Shown here one piece after another: positions 1-8,661 of a stretch of DNA of 43,940 nt. This DNA comes from Mitosporidium daphniae (taxonomy: Eukaryota > Microsporidia): contig NW_013546467.1 of assembly GCF_000760515.2 (NCBI RefSeq), forward strand, positions 1 through 43,940, written 5' to 3'. Every line of letters starts with the position of its first letter. The first letter of the stretch is position 1. The translations under genes and the position numbers were made by a program. The notes beneath the pieces were generated by a model. That model was given only the letters and a program-made list of their open reading frames with translations, was not told the DNA's origin and made no database searches.

Positions 1-93
1 GAATTTCTGTGTAACTATACGGCTGCAGTTAAAGTTGCTCCGAATCTGGATGAAATCTTCGAGATCCATAACCCGAGATATGTGATTTATTGA
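1..93 (+). CDS. 3' end of an unknown protein-coding gene (5' truncated by window)
   Basis: Frame 1 is open from the first base and ends at TGA 91-93, giving 30 residues that finish in NPRYVIY. Nothing in them identifies a family. The composition (hydrophobic and acidic residues, no low complexity) looks like a real protein tail and not chance, but a 30-residue open stretch is weak evidence. The gene would run off the left edge, and its exon structure is unknown. Confidence 0.4.
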   Translation, partial: EFLCNYTAAVKVAPNLDEIFEIHNPRYVIY

Positions 94-759
94 ATGGTTT
101 TCGCATCTTGTTTCCCTCTCGTATATGATGGCGGGGTTTATTAAAATAAGATCACACAAGAAAATATCTTTGTTTCAATCTTATTTTTGGATAAAGGGTC
201 TATATAATTGGCATATGGTCAGTAATATTACTTTGATTTGCAATCCAAAAGCTATGCCTCAGTTCTGGCTCCCCGTGATAGTCTTATTTGGGGAGAGTTA
301 ATTGAGAGAACATCAACCTCTGTTTCTATGATATTTCAAATATATCTTGATTCGATCTGGCTAAGGAATTCTTTTGAAGCGAAAAAAATACTGCAAAGAG
401 CCCTCAGTTTAAAACTTGCATAAGGTTGTTTATAACGTTAAGAATTGACGCTTTTTTAAAGCATTTCATTTCCATGCTACATCAGAAATGAAAAGAATCA
501 ACACCGATGGTGTTTTAGCAGATCATCAAAAGATTTTCAATTCACTGTCGGATTTCAAATTGGACATCCAAAGATGGACAGTTTTATATGGGCCTGGAGA
601 CTCTTTTGAACAAAAGATCCCAATTATTTGCAAAAAATTGTACATAAGCAATGTAGAATGAAAAAGTCTTTATTTAACATTTTAGTGCCCCTAAATTGGG
701 GGCCGTCAATGAACAAGTGATGAGAAAAAGAAAGCTTTTGCTGGAATAGCAGGAGCCGG
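94..759. other. Intergenic, no supported gene
   Basis: This 666-nt AT-rich stretch holds no ORF starting with ATG that looks coding; the 61-codon frame at 238-423 begins with TTG. There is a TATA-like CTATATAA near 200 and a short inverted repeat CTCCCC/GGGGAG at about 270-295, but I could not match the region to any snRNA or other known RNA. It may hold the 3' UTRs of the flanking genes or an unrecognised RNA. Confidence 0.4.
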
Positions 760-1068
760 TCAATTTTTCAACAAATTGGAAAAAGAGGAAATAAATTCAG
801 AGGATTTTAAAGGATCTGGTCTGACAAAGTTCCGCCTCAATTCTTGAGCGGAACGATTTTTACGAGTAACGACCGCCAAAGAAAGAGGCACTTGTTCTTT
901 TCTTGCAGACACTTTTTTCTTGGAAATTCTATCGGCCCTTTTACTGGGGATAGCACACTCTTTTGCATTTTGTTCATATATTAAGGAGGCGTCATTGGTT
1001 ACAGAAATCAGTGATTCAAGGGCACTTCCTTTTGAAAATGGGCACCGTTGCTTTCTGGACTTTCGCAT
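760..1068 (-). CDS. Small basic hypothetical protein (102 aa)
   Basis: I chose the ATG at 1066-1068 because an AT-rich AAATTT-type block (1075-1090) lies immediately upstream on the coding strand, as at other genes here; the frame extends further upstream but the added residues look like untranslated sequence. The protein begins MRKSRKQR and is rich in Lys and Arg in its N-terminal two thirds, which would suit a nucleolar or RNA-associated protein. No domain is recognised. Its size and basic character recall small ribosome-biogenesis factors, but I see no diagnostic motif, so no function is assigned. Confidence 0.5.
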   Translation of the reverse strand: MRKSRKQRCPFSKGSALESLISVTNDASLIYEQNAKECAIPSKRADRISKKKVSARKEQVPLSLAVVTRKNRSAQELRRNFVRPDPLKSSEFISSFSNLLKN

Positions 1069-1345
1069 AATAAAATAATTAATTAAAATTAAACAAATGG
1101 ACTGGCATCTTGAAACCATCAAAGCTAATCACAAAGTCGATGGGCAGTAAATCCCATCAGGCACGCTCAAAACAGAAAATCCCAACACGCACCATCTGAA
1201 AGATTAAACCATAAAATAAAATGACCCCCCTAAAGCCAAACGTTGCATGTGTTGTTACATATTTATGGAGTCATAGTCTATGGCATATTGTTGTAAGATG
1301 GCTTTAAAAGCCGTTTGGATGTGTTGAGCACGTGCCATTGATCAG

Positions 1346-1723
1346 TTATTTCTGGCCTGTGTATTTTGAGACCGATTTGGTGGCCTCAGAAACAGCGTGC
1401 TTTGAAAGCTCGCCTGGAAGAATCAGACGAACTGCAGTTTGAACCTCTCTGGAGGTTATAGTGGATCGCTTGTTGTAAGCAGAGAGCTTGGAAGCCTCGG
1501 CAGCAATGCGCTCAAAGATATCATTTACAAAGGAATTCATAATCGACATGGCCTTTTTGGAAATGTTGACATCGGGGTGACACTGGCGCAAGACCTTGAG
1601 GATATAGGTGGAGTAAGTTTCATGACGAGACTTTTTGCGCTTCAAATCTGAGGTGGCATCAGACTTCTTAATAGCTGCCTTGGCGGGGGCCTTACCGGCG
1701 GGTTTCTTTTCAGCTTTATTCAT
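1346..1723 (-). CDS. HTB1: Histone H2B (125 aa)
   Basis: Core histone H2B, partner of H2A in the nucleosome. A Lys/Ala/Pro-rich N-terminal tail (about residues 1-35) is followed by the histone fold, with [11 protein letters not shown] (alpha1), the [17 protein letters not shown] stretch (alpha2), [18 protein letters not shown] (alpha3) and the C-terminal helix ending SKYTGQK. The lysine used for H2B ubiquitination in other species (the K of SKYT) is present. The frame is open for 49 codons upstream, but the ATG at 1721-1723 gives the normal family length and start. The gene is intronless. E2F/MBF-like boxes upstream (1803-1864) suggest S-phase control. H2A is not adjacent, unlike the usual fungal divergent pair. 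Confidence 0.96.
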   Translation of the reverse strand: MNKAEKKPAGKAPAKAAIKKSDATSDLKRKKSRHETYSTYILKVLRQCHPDVNISKKAMSIMNSFVNDIFERIAAEASKLSAYNKRSTITSREVQTAVRLILPGELSKHAVSEATKSVSKYTGQK

Positions 1724-1801
1724 TTGGGAAAGTTGGTTTGATAATGGTGTCGAAAAACTCGATGTCAAAGTTGTCGATTTTCGCTTTATAACCACTTGGA
1801 A

Positions 1802-1864
1802 TGGCGCGCTTTTAAAAAATTGACGCGCCTTTTCTTGCGGATTCCAATCTTCAATTTTCCCGCC
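1802..1864. promoter_or_regulatory. E2F/MBF-like G1/S boxes upstream of H2B
   Basis: The gap between H2B and the Nudix gene contains TGGCGCGC (1802-1809), GACGCGCC (1822-1829) and a full TTTTCCCGCC (1855-1864). The last matches the classical E2F site TTTSSCGC; the others resemble MCB (ACGCGN) elements. They lie 80-140 nt upstream of the H2B ATG. Such sites drive S-phase transcription in fungi (MBF) and animals (E2F); their role here is inferred from sequence and from the histone gene downstream. Confidence 0.55.
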
Positions 1865-1903
1865 CTCCACACTTTAAGTTTAATTTTAACATTTATGTGG
1901 TTT

Positions 1904-2500
1904 CTATGGACTGGAGCCTTGGTTGCGCTTCTTCTTTTCCCTTTTGAGCCAAAGTTTTAATACTCTTCTGGAAAAGCTTTTGGTGTGTAGCTTCTTTATA
2001 GAGGAAGAGTCCAAATTTGTCGTGTCAAGCCAGACTCGTCTTCTCTGGTCCCTTTCAGGCCAAGATTTGTGGATTTTGGCTACATCCATTTCGAAACACC
2101 AAAATTTAGTGTCGCCGCCGTGTTCACTTGGCTCCAAGATGGCTGTGGAGCAAATTCCGGTCACTCCCGCCTCTTCCCATGTTTCGCGTAAAGCGCCTGC
2201 AATGGCATCTTCTCGCTTGTGTAGACCGCCTTTGGGAAATATTAGTTTGGTTGGATCTGATCTTGCAGTTACCATTAGAAGAAGCGGCGAGAATGTCATT
2301 AAATCGGTGCTTTCAGATCCTGTTTCATGATCGGCTTCGTTTTCAATGGAAAGCTCTTCCCACTCCGTGAGCTTCATTGCCAGCTGGGCTTGCGAGGTAG
2401 CGGCGTCGATCACTATGGATTCACTGTTTTTTATGACTGATATCAATTTTGGATTTCTTATCACCGGAATCGATCCAACGACTCTTTTGTGTTTTCCCAT
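1904..2500 (-). CDS. Nudix hydrolase, diphosphoinositol-polyphosphate phosphohydrolase type (198 aa)
   Basis: The Nudix box is perfect: GX5EX7REUXEEXGU is met by GGLHKRE, seven residues, then RETWEEAGV (about residues 91-113). It follows LIFPKGG, the element typical of the DIPP/Aps1 subgroup that cleaves diphosphoinositol polyphosphates and dinucleoside polyphosphates. The N-terminal 40 residues and a basic C-terminal tail (KREKKKRN) lie outside the domain. The first ATG is 2498-2500; the frame upstream has only a TTG. The gene points the same way as H2B. Substrate choice is inferred from family resemblance only. Confidence 0.88.
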   Translation of the reverse strand: MGKHKRVVGSIPVIRNPKLISVIKNSESIVIDAATSQAQLAMKLTEWEELSIENEADHETGSESTDLMTFSPLLLMVTARSDPTKLIFPKGGLHKREDAIAGALRETWEEAGVTGICSTAILEPSEHGGDTKFWCFEMDVAKIHKSWPERDQRRRVWLDTTNLDSSSIKKLHTKSFSRRVLKLWLKREKKKRNQGSSP

Positions 2501-2574
2501 TGAAAACAAAACTTCTTAATCATGTTGGTATGTCGGTTGTTAAGTTGAAGTTGAACTTTAACTTTAAAACGCTA

Positions 2575-2584
2575 AAATTTAAAT
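2575..2584 (+). promoter_or_regulatory. AAATTTAAAT start-proximal signal
   Basis: AAATTTAAAT ends 13 nt before the ATG of the RRM gene at 2598. Similar AAATTT-type elements sit just upstream of many starts in this window; AAATTT-like signals at this position are described for Microsporidia. Confidence 0.5.
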
Positions 2585-2597
2585 CTTAATCATTTTT

Positions 2598-3155
2598 ATG
2601 GGCACTAGTAATTCCCTCCGCCAAAATAATACACAGACCCTTTCAACAGAGCCCCAGGGCCCGCAAAACACGGTCTTGGGGTTCAATAGTGGCGAGGAAG
2701 TCGGCTTACAAATAAAGGGCGACGACGAAGCAGAGTCAATGCTTCTGAAAGCGCGCAGAAAAAGGAAAAAAAAACAACCCCAGCGAAAGATTACCTCTGT
2801 GTATATCACAGGTCTTCCGCAAGACGTAACGCTTGATGAATTAAACGAGCATTTCAAGCCTTGCGGAATAATATTACCTGATTTGGAGACAAACCTGCCG
2901 AAGATCAAAATTTACGAAGGCCTTGATGGCCGGCCAAAGGGAGATGCTCTTGTTATATATTTGAAGGAGGAGTCTGTTCACCTTGCAGAAACGTTATTAG
3001 ATGAATCTATGCTTAGACCTGGGGTGAAGATCAGAGTGCAAAAGGCGACATTTGCAGGGAAAGAAACTCCCGAAGACTCTGGGACCAATACAGATTTGGA
3101 TTTCCAAACAAAACGGAAACTTAGGAGTATCCACAAAAAGCTCGAATGGTATTAA
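2598..3155 (+). CDS. CUS2: Single-RRM protein like Cus2/HTATSF1 N-terminal half (185 aa)
   Basis: Residues about 66-152 form an RRM: VYITGLP (RNP2 position), then GDALVIYL (RNP1 position), ending KIRVQKATF. This pattern, followed by a basic linker ending KLEW, matches Tat-SF1/Cus2, where the linker leads into a second RRM of the UHM type that binds SF3b1/Hsh155. Here the frame stops one codon after KLEW (TAA at 3153-3155), and only the AT-rich promoter of LHS1 follows, so the UHM is missing and not hidden behind an intron. Cus2 assists U2 snRNA folding and prespliceosome assembly. The Cus2 identity is probable, not certain. Confidence 0.75.
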   Translation: MGTSNSLRQNNTQTLSTEPQGPQNTVLGFNSGEEVGLQIKGDDEAESMLLKARRKRKKKQPQRKITSVYITGLPQDVTLDELNEHFKPCGIILPDLETNLPKIKIYEGLDGRPKGDALVIYLKEESVHLAETLLDESMLRPGVKIRVQKATFAGKETPEDSGTNTDLDFQTKRKLRSIHKKLEWY

Positions 3156-3183
3156 ATTGTTGCCAAAAAGGCTCCATTCAAGT

Positions 3184-3220
3184 AAATTTAAATTTAATTA
3201 AAATTTCATTTATTAAAATT
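3184..3220 (+). promoter_or_regulatory. AAATTT-rich block upstream of LHS1
   Basis: Four AAATTT-type cores lie within 37 nt, ending 20 nt before the LHS1 ATG (3241) and starting 29 nt after the stop of the preceding gene. It could serve as promoter and as 3'-end signal for the upstream gene. Confidence 0.5.
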
Positions 3221-3240
3221 TCTTCTTGCACTGGTTCATA

Positions 3241-6112
3241 ATGTTGCTATTTTCGTTTTCATCATTTCGACACGTCTCAAAGGCGATCTTGTGCTGCGTG
3301 ATACTATTGCAATTGACCAATCTAAGTCATTGCAATGTCATCGCCATCAATATAGGATCATCTGTTAAAGTTGCGCTTTTTGATAAGACATCAAGAACTT
3401 TTGATGTCATTCTGAATCAGGAGTCTGCTCGAAAGACACCCTTTTGTGTTGCCGTTTCTAACTCAGGAAAAGAGCTCCAATTTGGATCTTCTGCAAAAGC
3501 ATCGGTAATTTGGGTGCACTTTGTTTATTTTAGGCATCAAAAAAGGACATGTCTGTTTTTTGTGATTTCCAAATACTCTTGGGATGCTCATTGGATGAAG
3601 AGCGTGAGCAAGTGGAGTTTTTTAAAAACCTGAATCCTCGAACTGTTTTTGAAAAAAACAAAGGCCATGAAGCCGGCATTTCTTTTGTAATGAAGAATGA
3701 CAAAATACCTTCATTTCCTGTCGAAGAGCTCACGGCACTGTTTTTTGCCCACATCAAGGGCCTAGCTAATGCGACAGATTGTATCATTGCGGTAGGTTTA
3801 GGGATGAAATTTTAAATTCTAGGTCCCTCCCCACTTTTCCCTTGCGGCGCGTCAGGCCGTGTTGGACGCGGCCGAGCTTGCTGGCCTTAATGTGATAGAA
3901 ATCATCCACGACATTACTGCCGCTGCTCTTCAATATTCGCTTACCGTTCCTTTTGATGTCTCGTCCCTTGTTCCTGGCGCAGCGATGCTGGAGAATCAAG
4001 TTTTGTTTATGGATTTTGGCCATACACACACAAGTGTCTCGTTGATTTTATATCAAAGAAATGGAGCCCCATCCACAAAAGGAGCTTCTCGGATCACCCT
4101 TTTGAAGACCAAATCACACTTTGGCATTGGAGGTGCCTCGATTGATTTGGCGATAAGGGATTTTTTCTATGATAATTTTTGCAAGCAAAACGCGCTTAAT
4201 CTTATCTTTGAGGAGGGGAATGTCGAATTGGTTAGAATCCGCAATATTTTGCTTGAAGAAGCCTCTTTGGCCAAGTTTAAACTGACAGCAGCGAATTCTG
4301 TCGTTATCTTTATCGATTCGCTATATGAAGGCCGATCTTTTCGATTTAACTTCACAAAGTCTGATCTTGAGGCCATTACAAAGGATTCCTTGGTACCCAG
4401 ATTCATGAAGCCCCTGGAACAGCTGCTTAACGAACTAGGATATAAGCCTGCAGCGAAAGAGAATGATGACGCTCGTTCTTTTTCCACTGCTAGCTTTTCA
4501 ACTTTGATGCTTATTGGTGGCACAAGCCGTGTACCTTTCATCCAAGAGACGCTAAAGACGACGTTGGAGTCATATTTTGGAAAGGACAAAGTTAAGCTTG
4601 GCTATTCCGTAAATTCTGACGAGGGTCCAGTGCTTGGTGCCGCATTGAAGGCTCTACTTTCCGATATCAAATTCAATGTGAATACCATCAAGCTGTTTGA
4701 GCGACCAACACTTGATACCTCTGTCGTGCGTATTGATAGCAGCGATCAAGAGCCTATCCTCTTGTGGGGAGAAGCATCCAACACACAAACTAGTTCAAAT
4801 CAACTCACCAAAAAGCTTCTGATATACAAAAACGAGTCTTTCTCGCTGGGATTGCTTACAGGCTCTACTCCAAGAAAACCTTGGGCCACCATCAATGTGC
4901 TCAATGTTTCTGAAAGTTTTAATATGCTTTTGCAGACTCCGCTCAAAGATGGTCAAATTTTTGTTGGAAATCCCCTTGCTTCTATAAGCTTTTCGCTTCC
5001 ACTCGCAGGTGCCCGCAACGGAATGGTTCAAATTGCCTCGTGCAATGCTATTCAGAAGACCAATTCAACCGTTTCCGCCAACTCTACGACATCAACAGCC
5101 ACATCTTCGTCGGATCCAAAAAAGACCTCTGCCACGGACACATCGATTTCTGTCCCTCTTTCTTTTGAACTCTTATTTGCTCGACCTCCATTATCAGAAT
5201 TTATAAAGAAAGAAATTTCCGATCGCATGCTTGCATTCGATACTTTTTCCCTTCTTAAGCGTGCTCACAACAGCGCTCGCAACACGCTCGAATCCAATAT
5301 TTTTGCACTGCGACCTCTATTGAGAGAATGGAAAGAAGCAGGGTCTCCCAACCCAGGGGAATACTTTCCAGTGGATGGTAAATTTTTTCTTTAAACCTTT
5401 AGGTTTTCTTGCATATTCTGCACCCGAGTCATTGTCCCATTTGAAAGATTTGCTTGAAGAACTTTATGAAAAGCTCGATTATGGATATGAAGTTGATGAA
5501 TCCCAACACGAATCGATCGAGAATGTCATGAATGTTCAAATCAAAGCGTTCAATGTCGACAGTGCTCGAATTGAATCTTTTTTAGCAGATGGAAAAGCCG
5601 CCTTTTCCGAATACTTGAAGAAAAAAGAGGAAGAAGAGCGTGCCATTCGTGAAAAGCTTGCGGCAGAAGCTGCTGCTCGCGAGGCTGAAGAGAAGAAAAA
5701 GCGAGAGGAAGCGGCTGCGGAGCTTTTAAAAAACCTAAAAGAGCAGCTCGAGAAGATGAATTCTTCGGCTAGGAATTCAGGAGCCCAAACCCCAACTGAT
5801 GATGCCCTTCCATTTGATTTATCTGATTTTCATGGCATGATCCCTGAAAATGATCTTGGACATCCACAAAAAAATGATTCAAATGCCGAGTCAGTTACGG
5901 AAGAGGCTCCACTGTATGAGGCCCCTTCGATGGAAGAGGCTCCGCTGTACGAGGCCCCTTCGATGCAAGAACCTCCACTGTACGAGGCCCCTTCGATGGA
6001 AGAGGCTCCGCTGTACGAGGCCCCTTCAATGCAAGAACCTTCACTATACGAGACCCCTTCTTCGGAAACACATGAGGATGCCACTGGCCAGCCTATGCAC
6101 GACGAAATGTAG
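3241..6112 (+). CDS. LHS1: ER Hsp70-family chaperone LHS1/HYOU1 (GRP170), 4 exons, 928 aa
   Basis: Exons 3241-3504, 3534-3791, 3823-5377 and 5403-6112, with introns of 29, 31 and 25 nt; each junction restores Hsp70 homology. The first ATG is 3241. Residues 1-31 are a hydrophobic signal peptide. The Hsp70 nucleotide-binding domain covers roughly residues 33-440, with INIGSSVKVALFD (phosphate 1), PPHFS...RQAVLDAAELAGL and LIGGTSRVPF. A long substrate-binding half with a Ser/Thr-rich loop (about 600-640) and a Glu/Ala/Lys coiled region follow, as in the Hsp110/GRP170 branch. The C-terminus has five 11-residue repeats and ends MHDEM, close to the HDEL/KDEL retrieval signal. In yeast Lhs1 is the nucleotide-exchange factor for Kar2 in ER import. 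Confidence 0.9.
5900..6061 (+). repeat. 33-nt tandem repeat, about 5 copies, inside LHS1
   Basis: Copies begin at 5900, 5933, 5966, 5999 and 6032. The in-frame unit encodes an 11-residue acidic motif of the form (E/Q)E(A/P)PLYEAPSM, with EEA- and QEP-type copies intermixed. The unit is 3n, so copy-number change would keep the frame. It lies between the coiled region and the C-terminal tetrapeptide. Confidence 0.95.
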
Positions 6113-6250
6113 GCATAATAAAGTTCACGTGCGAGCTTTGCAGTTCAATAGAGAGGATTCACTTTTGTGTTTTCCCAGGTACTTTTAACAAGTCAAACAA
6201 GTAAGAAGATGGAACCAGACCATATTTATTGATGGGCAAAATTATGAAAA

Positions 6251-7645
6251 CTAGACAAAGTTCCAACCTTTGCAGTCAAAGCAATCGGACTGAACACGAC
6301 AGGGAGGGGGCGAATGGCCTGCCATGATGATATTTTGAATCAAATATTTCAATTTGTGCTTCTGGAGGTCAAATGGCAAGCCCGAGCCAATGTCGTATTC
6401 GCAGACCTGGCCAAGATGGCATTTAGTCTCCATGGCATATCCTGCAATATAACAAAGCGACCAGATGCCGGTGCATTTTCCATACGGAATTGGGTCGGCT
6501 GTATTATAGATGTGGAAGATGGGAAGACTCTGCATCAATTTATCAAGCATTTCAGTGTTATTTTTTCTTCGCTCGGGAAGGAGGCCAAGGCGCTCTGCAA
6601 AGAGGCGCTCTCCAGGCGCAGAAAATGCCACAGCAGCCGTACCCGGGTATGTAATTGCCAGAAGAGAGGCTAGAGATCCGCCCAACGAGTGCCCAGTCAA
6701 CCAAATCGTGGCATTGGGATAGTCTTTTTTTAGTTGCTCATAAATTTTAATTGCCTGGTAGTAGTAGACGGGATAAATATTGGTGACTTCTAAGGTCCTA
6801 GTTCTGTTTTCATTCAAACTATCGCTCAGAAGGGTTATATTCTTTTTGAATGGAAACGATCTTGTCTTTCTGGAATATTCGACCAGACACTCCTGCTTGC
6901 AAGTGGAATTATTTTGGAAGCAAGGACAGACGGTATCCCATGAGAAATCGACGCGTGCACAGCAACAAGAAAACATCAAGTTGTCGTTAAATTTATCTGC
7001 CCCGGCAGTGTGGCCAGAGCGATCAAAGATCATTGTAGAGGTGCCTTTTATGGCCATGATGACTAGCGTTTTTTCTGGGTTTGTATATACATAGCCACGA
7101 ATTGCAGATTCGTCCCATCCGAATCCATCCTCCTTGAGAAAGGGGTCAACGGAATACCAGCTGGCGGAAGAAAGTTCTGGATCTTCAACATATGCATTTG
7201 CAGATATTTTTGCTAAAGAAAGAACGGTATCGTAATTGTCGACGGCGGGTATATCAATAACCGAGTTATCCAAGCTACGATGGGTCTTCACTTTGACGGT
7301 GATTTTTCCTAAATCGAAATCTGAAATTCCTTCTACTTCGGACGACTCTTGGTCCTCCATTTCTTCATCCACAATGTCAATAATAGATTGAAGCGGCTCG
7401 GCCGAAAAAGCAGCCGGATCTTCTGTGGGTGTTAACAGTACTTTGGTGTTAAGTACCGAGGATTGGAGCTGTGTGATAACTTGGGGACTCAAAGTCCCAG
7501 AATTAAATCCATATGCACGTGAGAGGCAAAGATTACTGCTAAAAGAATCTTTTTTAGGGTCTACCTGAAGCAAATTGACATCTAGTCCTGATTGGAAGAA
7601 GCTGGTGATAAAAAAAGATATCCATAGGAAAAAGGACACCAACAT
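6251..7645 (-). CDS. ATG15: ATG15-type vacuolar lipase (464 aa)
   Basis: Class 3 lipase that degrades membranes of autophagic bodies in the fungal vacuole. The N-terminal hydrophobic stretch (about residues 1-19) fits the membrane anchor that carries Atg15 through the ER and multivesicular pathway. The nucleophile elbow GHSLGG places Ser320; the likely acid is Asp384 in NTADPIP and the base His430 or His443. The family signature GYAMETKCHLGQVCEYD (402-418) and the final CFDCKGW motif are specific to Atg15 and absent from other lipases. Many cysteines and Asn-X-Ser/Thr sites agree with a lumenal domain. The gene is intronless and convergent with LHS1, 138 bp apart. Confidence 0.93.
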   Translation of the reverse strand: MLVSFFLWISFFITSFFQSGLDVNLLQVDPKKDSFSSNLCLSRAYGFNSGTLSPQVITQLQSSVLNTKVLLTPTEDPAAFSAEPLQSIIDIVDEEMEDQESSEVEGISDFDLGKITVKVKTHRSLDNSVIDIPAVDNYDTVLSLAKISANAYVEDPELSSASWYSVDPFLKEDGFGWDESAIRGYVYTNPEKTLVIMAIKGTSTMIFDRSGHTAGADKFNDNLMFSCCCARVDFSWDTVCPCFQNNSTCKQECLVEYSRKTRSFPFKKNITLLSDSLNENRTRTLEVTNIYPVYYYQAIKIYEQLKKDYPNATIWLTGHSLGGSLASLLAITYPGTAAVAFSAPGERLFAERLGLLPERRKNNTEMLDKLMQSLPIFHIYNTADPIPYGKCTGIWSLCYIAGYAMETKCHLGQVCEYDIGSGLPFDLQKHKLKYLIQNIIMAGHSPPPCRVQSDCFDCKGWNFV

Positions 7646-8661
7646 TGAATGATAAATAAAGTTGAGCTACATCACATTATGGCAAGAGTGCTGATTTAAT
7701 TTAATGTCATTCAAAAGTGATTGGATCAATAGTAGTTATCCTTCGATCTCTAAAATCAGTGAGCTGACAAATGTATTTTGTGTAAATTTGACAACCGATT
7801 GAACCCTACACTTGATTTTCGGTTTTGCCTGCAGCTTTAAAAAGCAACCCACACGGACCGAATGTGCCATAGATCACCCCTGCCTTTAAACAAGCAATGA
7901 TGCGATTATTTTTAAAATCATGGAGTGCATACAACGTATCTGAACGGAAAATTCGATTGCACCTGATGTTATTTTGACGAATTTGTTTTGTATGCGAAAA
8001 TTGCATCTTTTTTCTGGTCTTTTCGGAGCCAACGATTGAGGAACAACCGGACCATCTGCTCAAAAAAATGTCTTCAAGAAGCATGTTTTTAGTGCCGAAA
8101 ATTGCGGCAAGATCGATTGTAGCATCATGATACTCAAAAGTGCTGAATAGTGTATACACGATGTTATCCACCCACAGAGTTTAGCAATATACAAGGAACC
8201 CACTACCTGTATGGGGCTTTACTGAGATATTTTCGGGCATAGCCATTGACACTGCCCCTTCCTTAGCACGAAGGTACTGATATTATGGAAACGGGATTAT
8301 TTGAACTCCTAACAAGACATCAGGTTTGTATTATGCATTGCATAAAAGAATTAAGGCAACAGATGTGTTATCGGGTACCCTCCTCCCTCTTGATAAGTCA
8401 GGGTTTGCATTAAAATAGCCCCCTTGTGCCAGAAAAATCCAACACTTGTAGAGGGGCGGCAGGCGCATCAAATGGCCCCAATAAATTGTTATGCAATCTA
8501 ATTCGGGTGTCCATCGACACGCTTTACAAAGCAAAAGGACAAGGTTACTGTGTGTAAACATGCTGGCCATCGATTATGTCTATCGTGGCTCAAGCAAAAA
8601 GAAAATCGGCCTAAACGAAAAGCTGGCAGTGTTAAGTTAATATATTTTGTCTAAAGATTTT
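7646..8661. other. About 1 kb without a convincing intact gene
   Basis: The region lies between the divergent ATG15 start and the 3' end of the R-SNARE gene. Apart from the ORF relic at 7806-8171 it shows no ATG-initiated frame that looks coding; the 79-codon frame at 8331-8570 has Cys/Trp-rich, unstructured composition and is probably chance. No tRNA, snRNA or repeat was recognised. It is the longest empty stretch of the window and so may contain an unrecognised RNA or a decayed gene. Confidence 0.5.
7806..8171 (-). pseudogene. ORF fragment without an upstream ATG; possible gene relic
   Basis: A 121-codon open frame of plausible protein composition ends at 7806. It opens with a GTG codon just after an in-frame TAA; the first ATG is at 8079-8081, leaving 91 residues. 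The middle part (LYALHDFKNNRIIACLKAGV) faintly resembles the start of the GNAT fold of alpha-tubulin N-acetyltransferase, but the conserved continuation (acetyl-CoA binding and catalytic part) does not follow in any frame. It may be a decayed gene, an exon of an unresolved gene, or chance. Confidence 0.25.

Noticed and set aside
1724-1870. N-terminal extension of H2B by 49 codons
   Set aside because: The ATG at 1721-1723 gives the normal histone length, and the extra residues overlap the cell-cycle boxes.
8331-8570. 79-codon minus-strand frame
   Set aside because: Its composition is random-looking and it has no motif or promoter signal.
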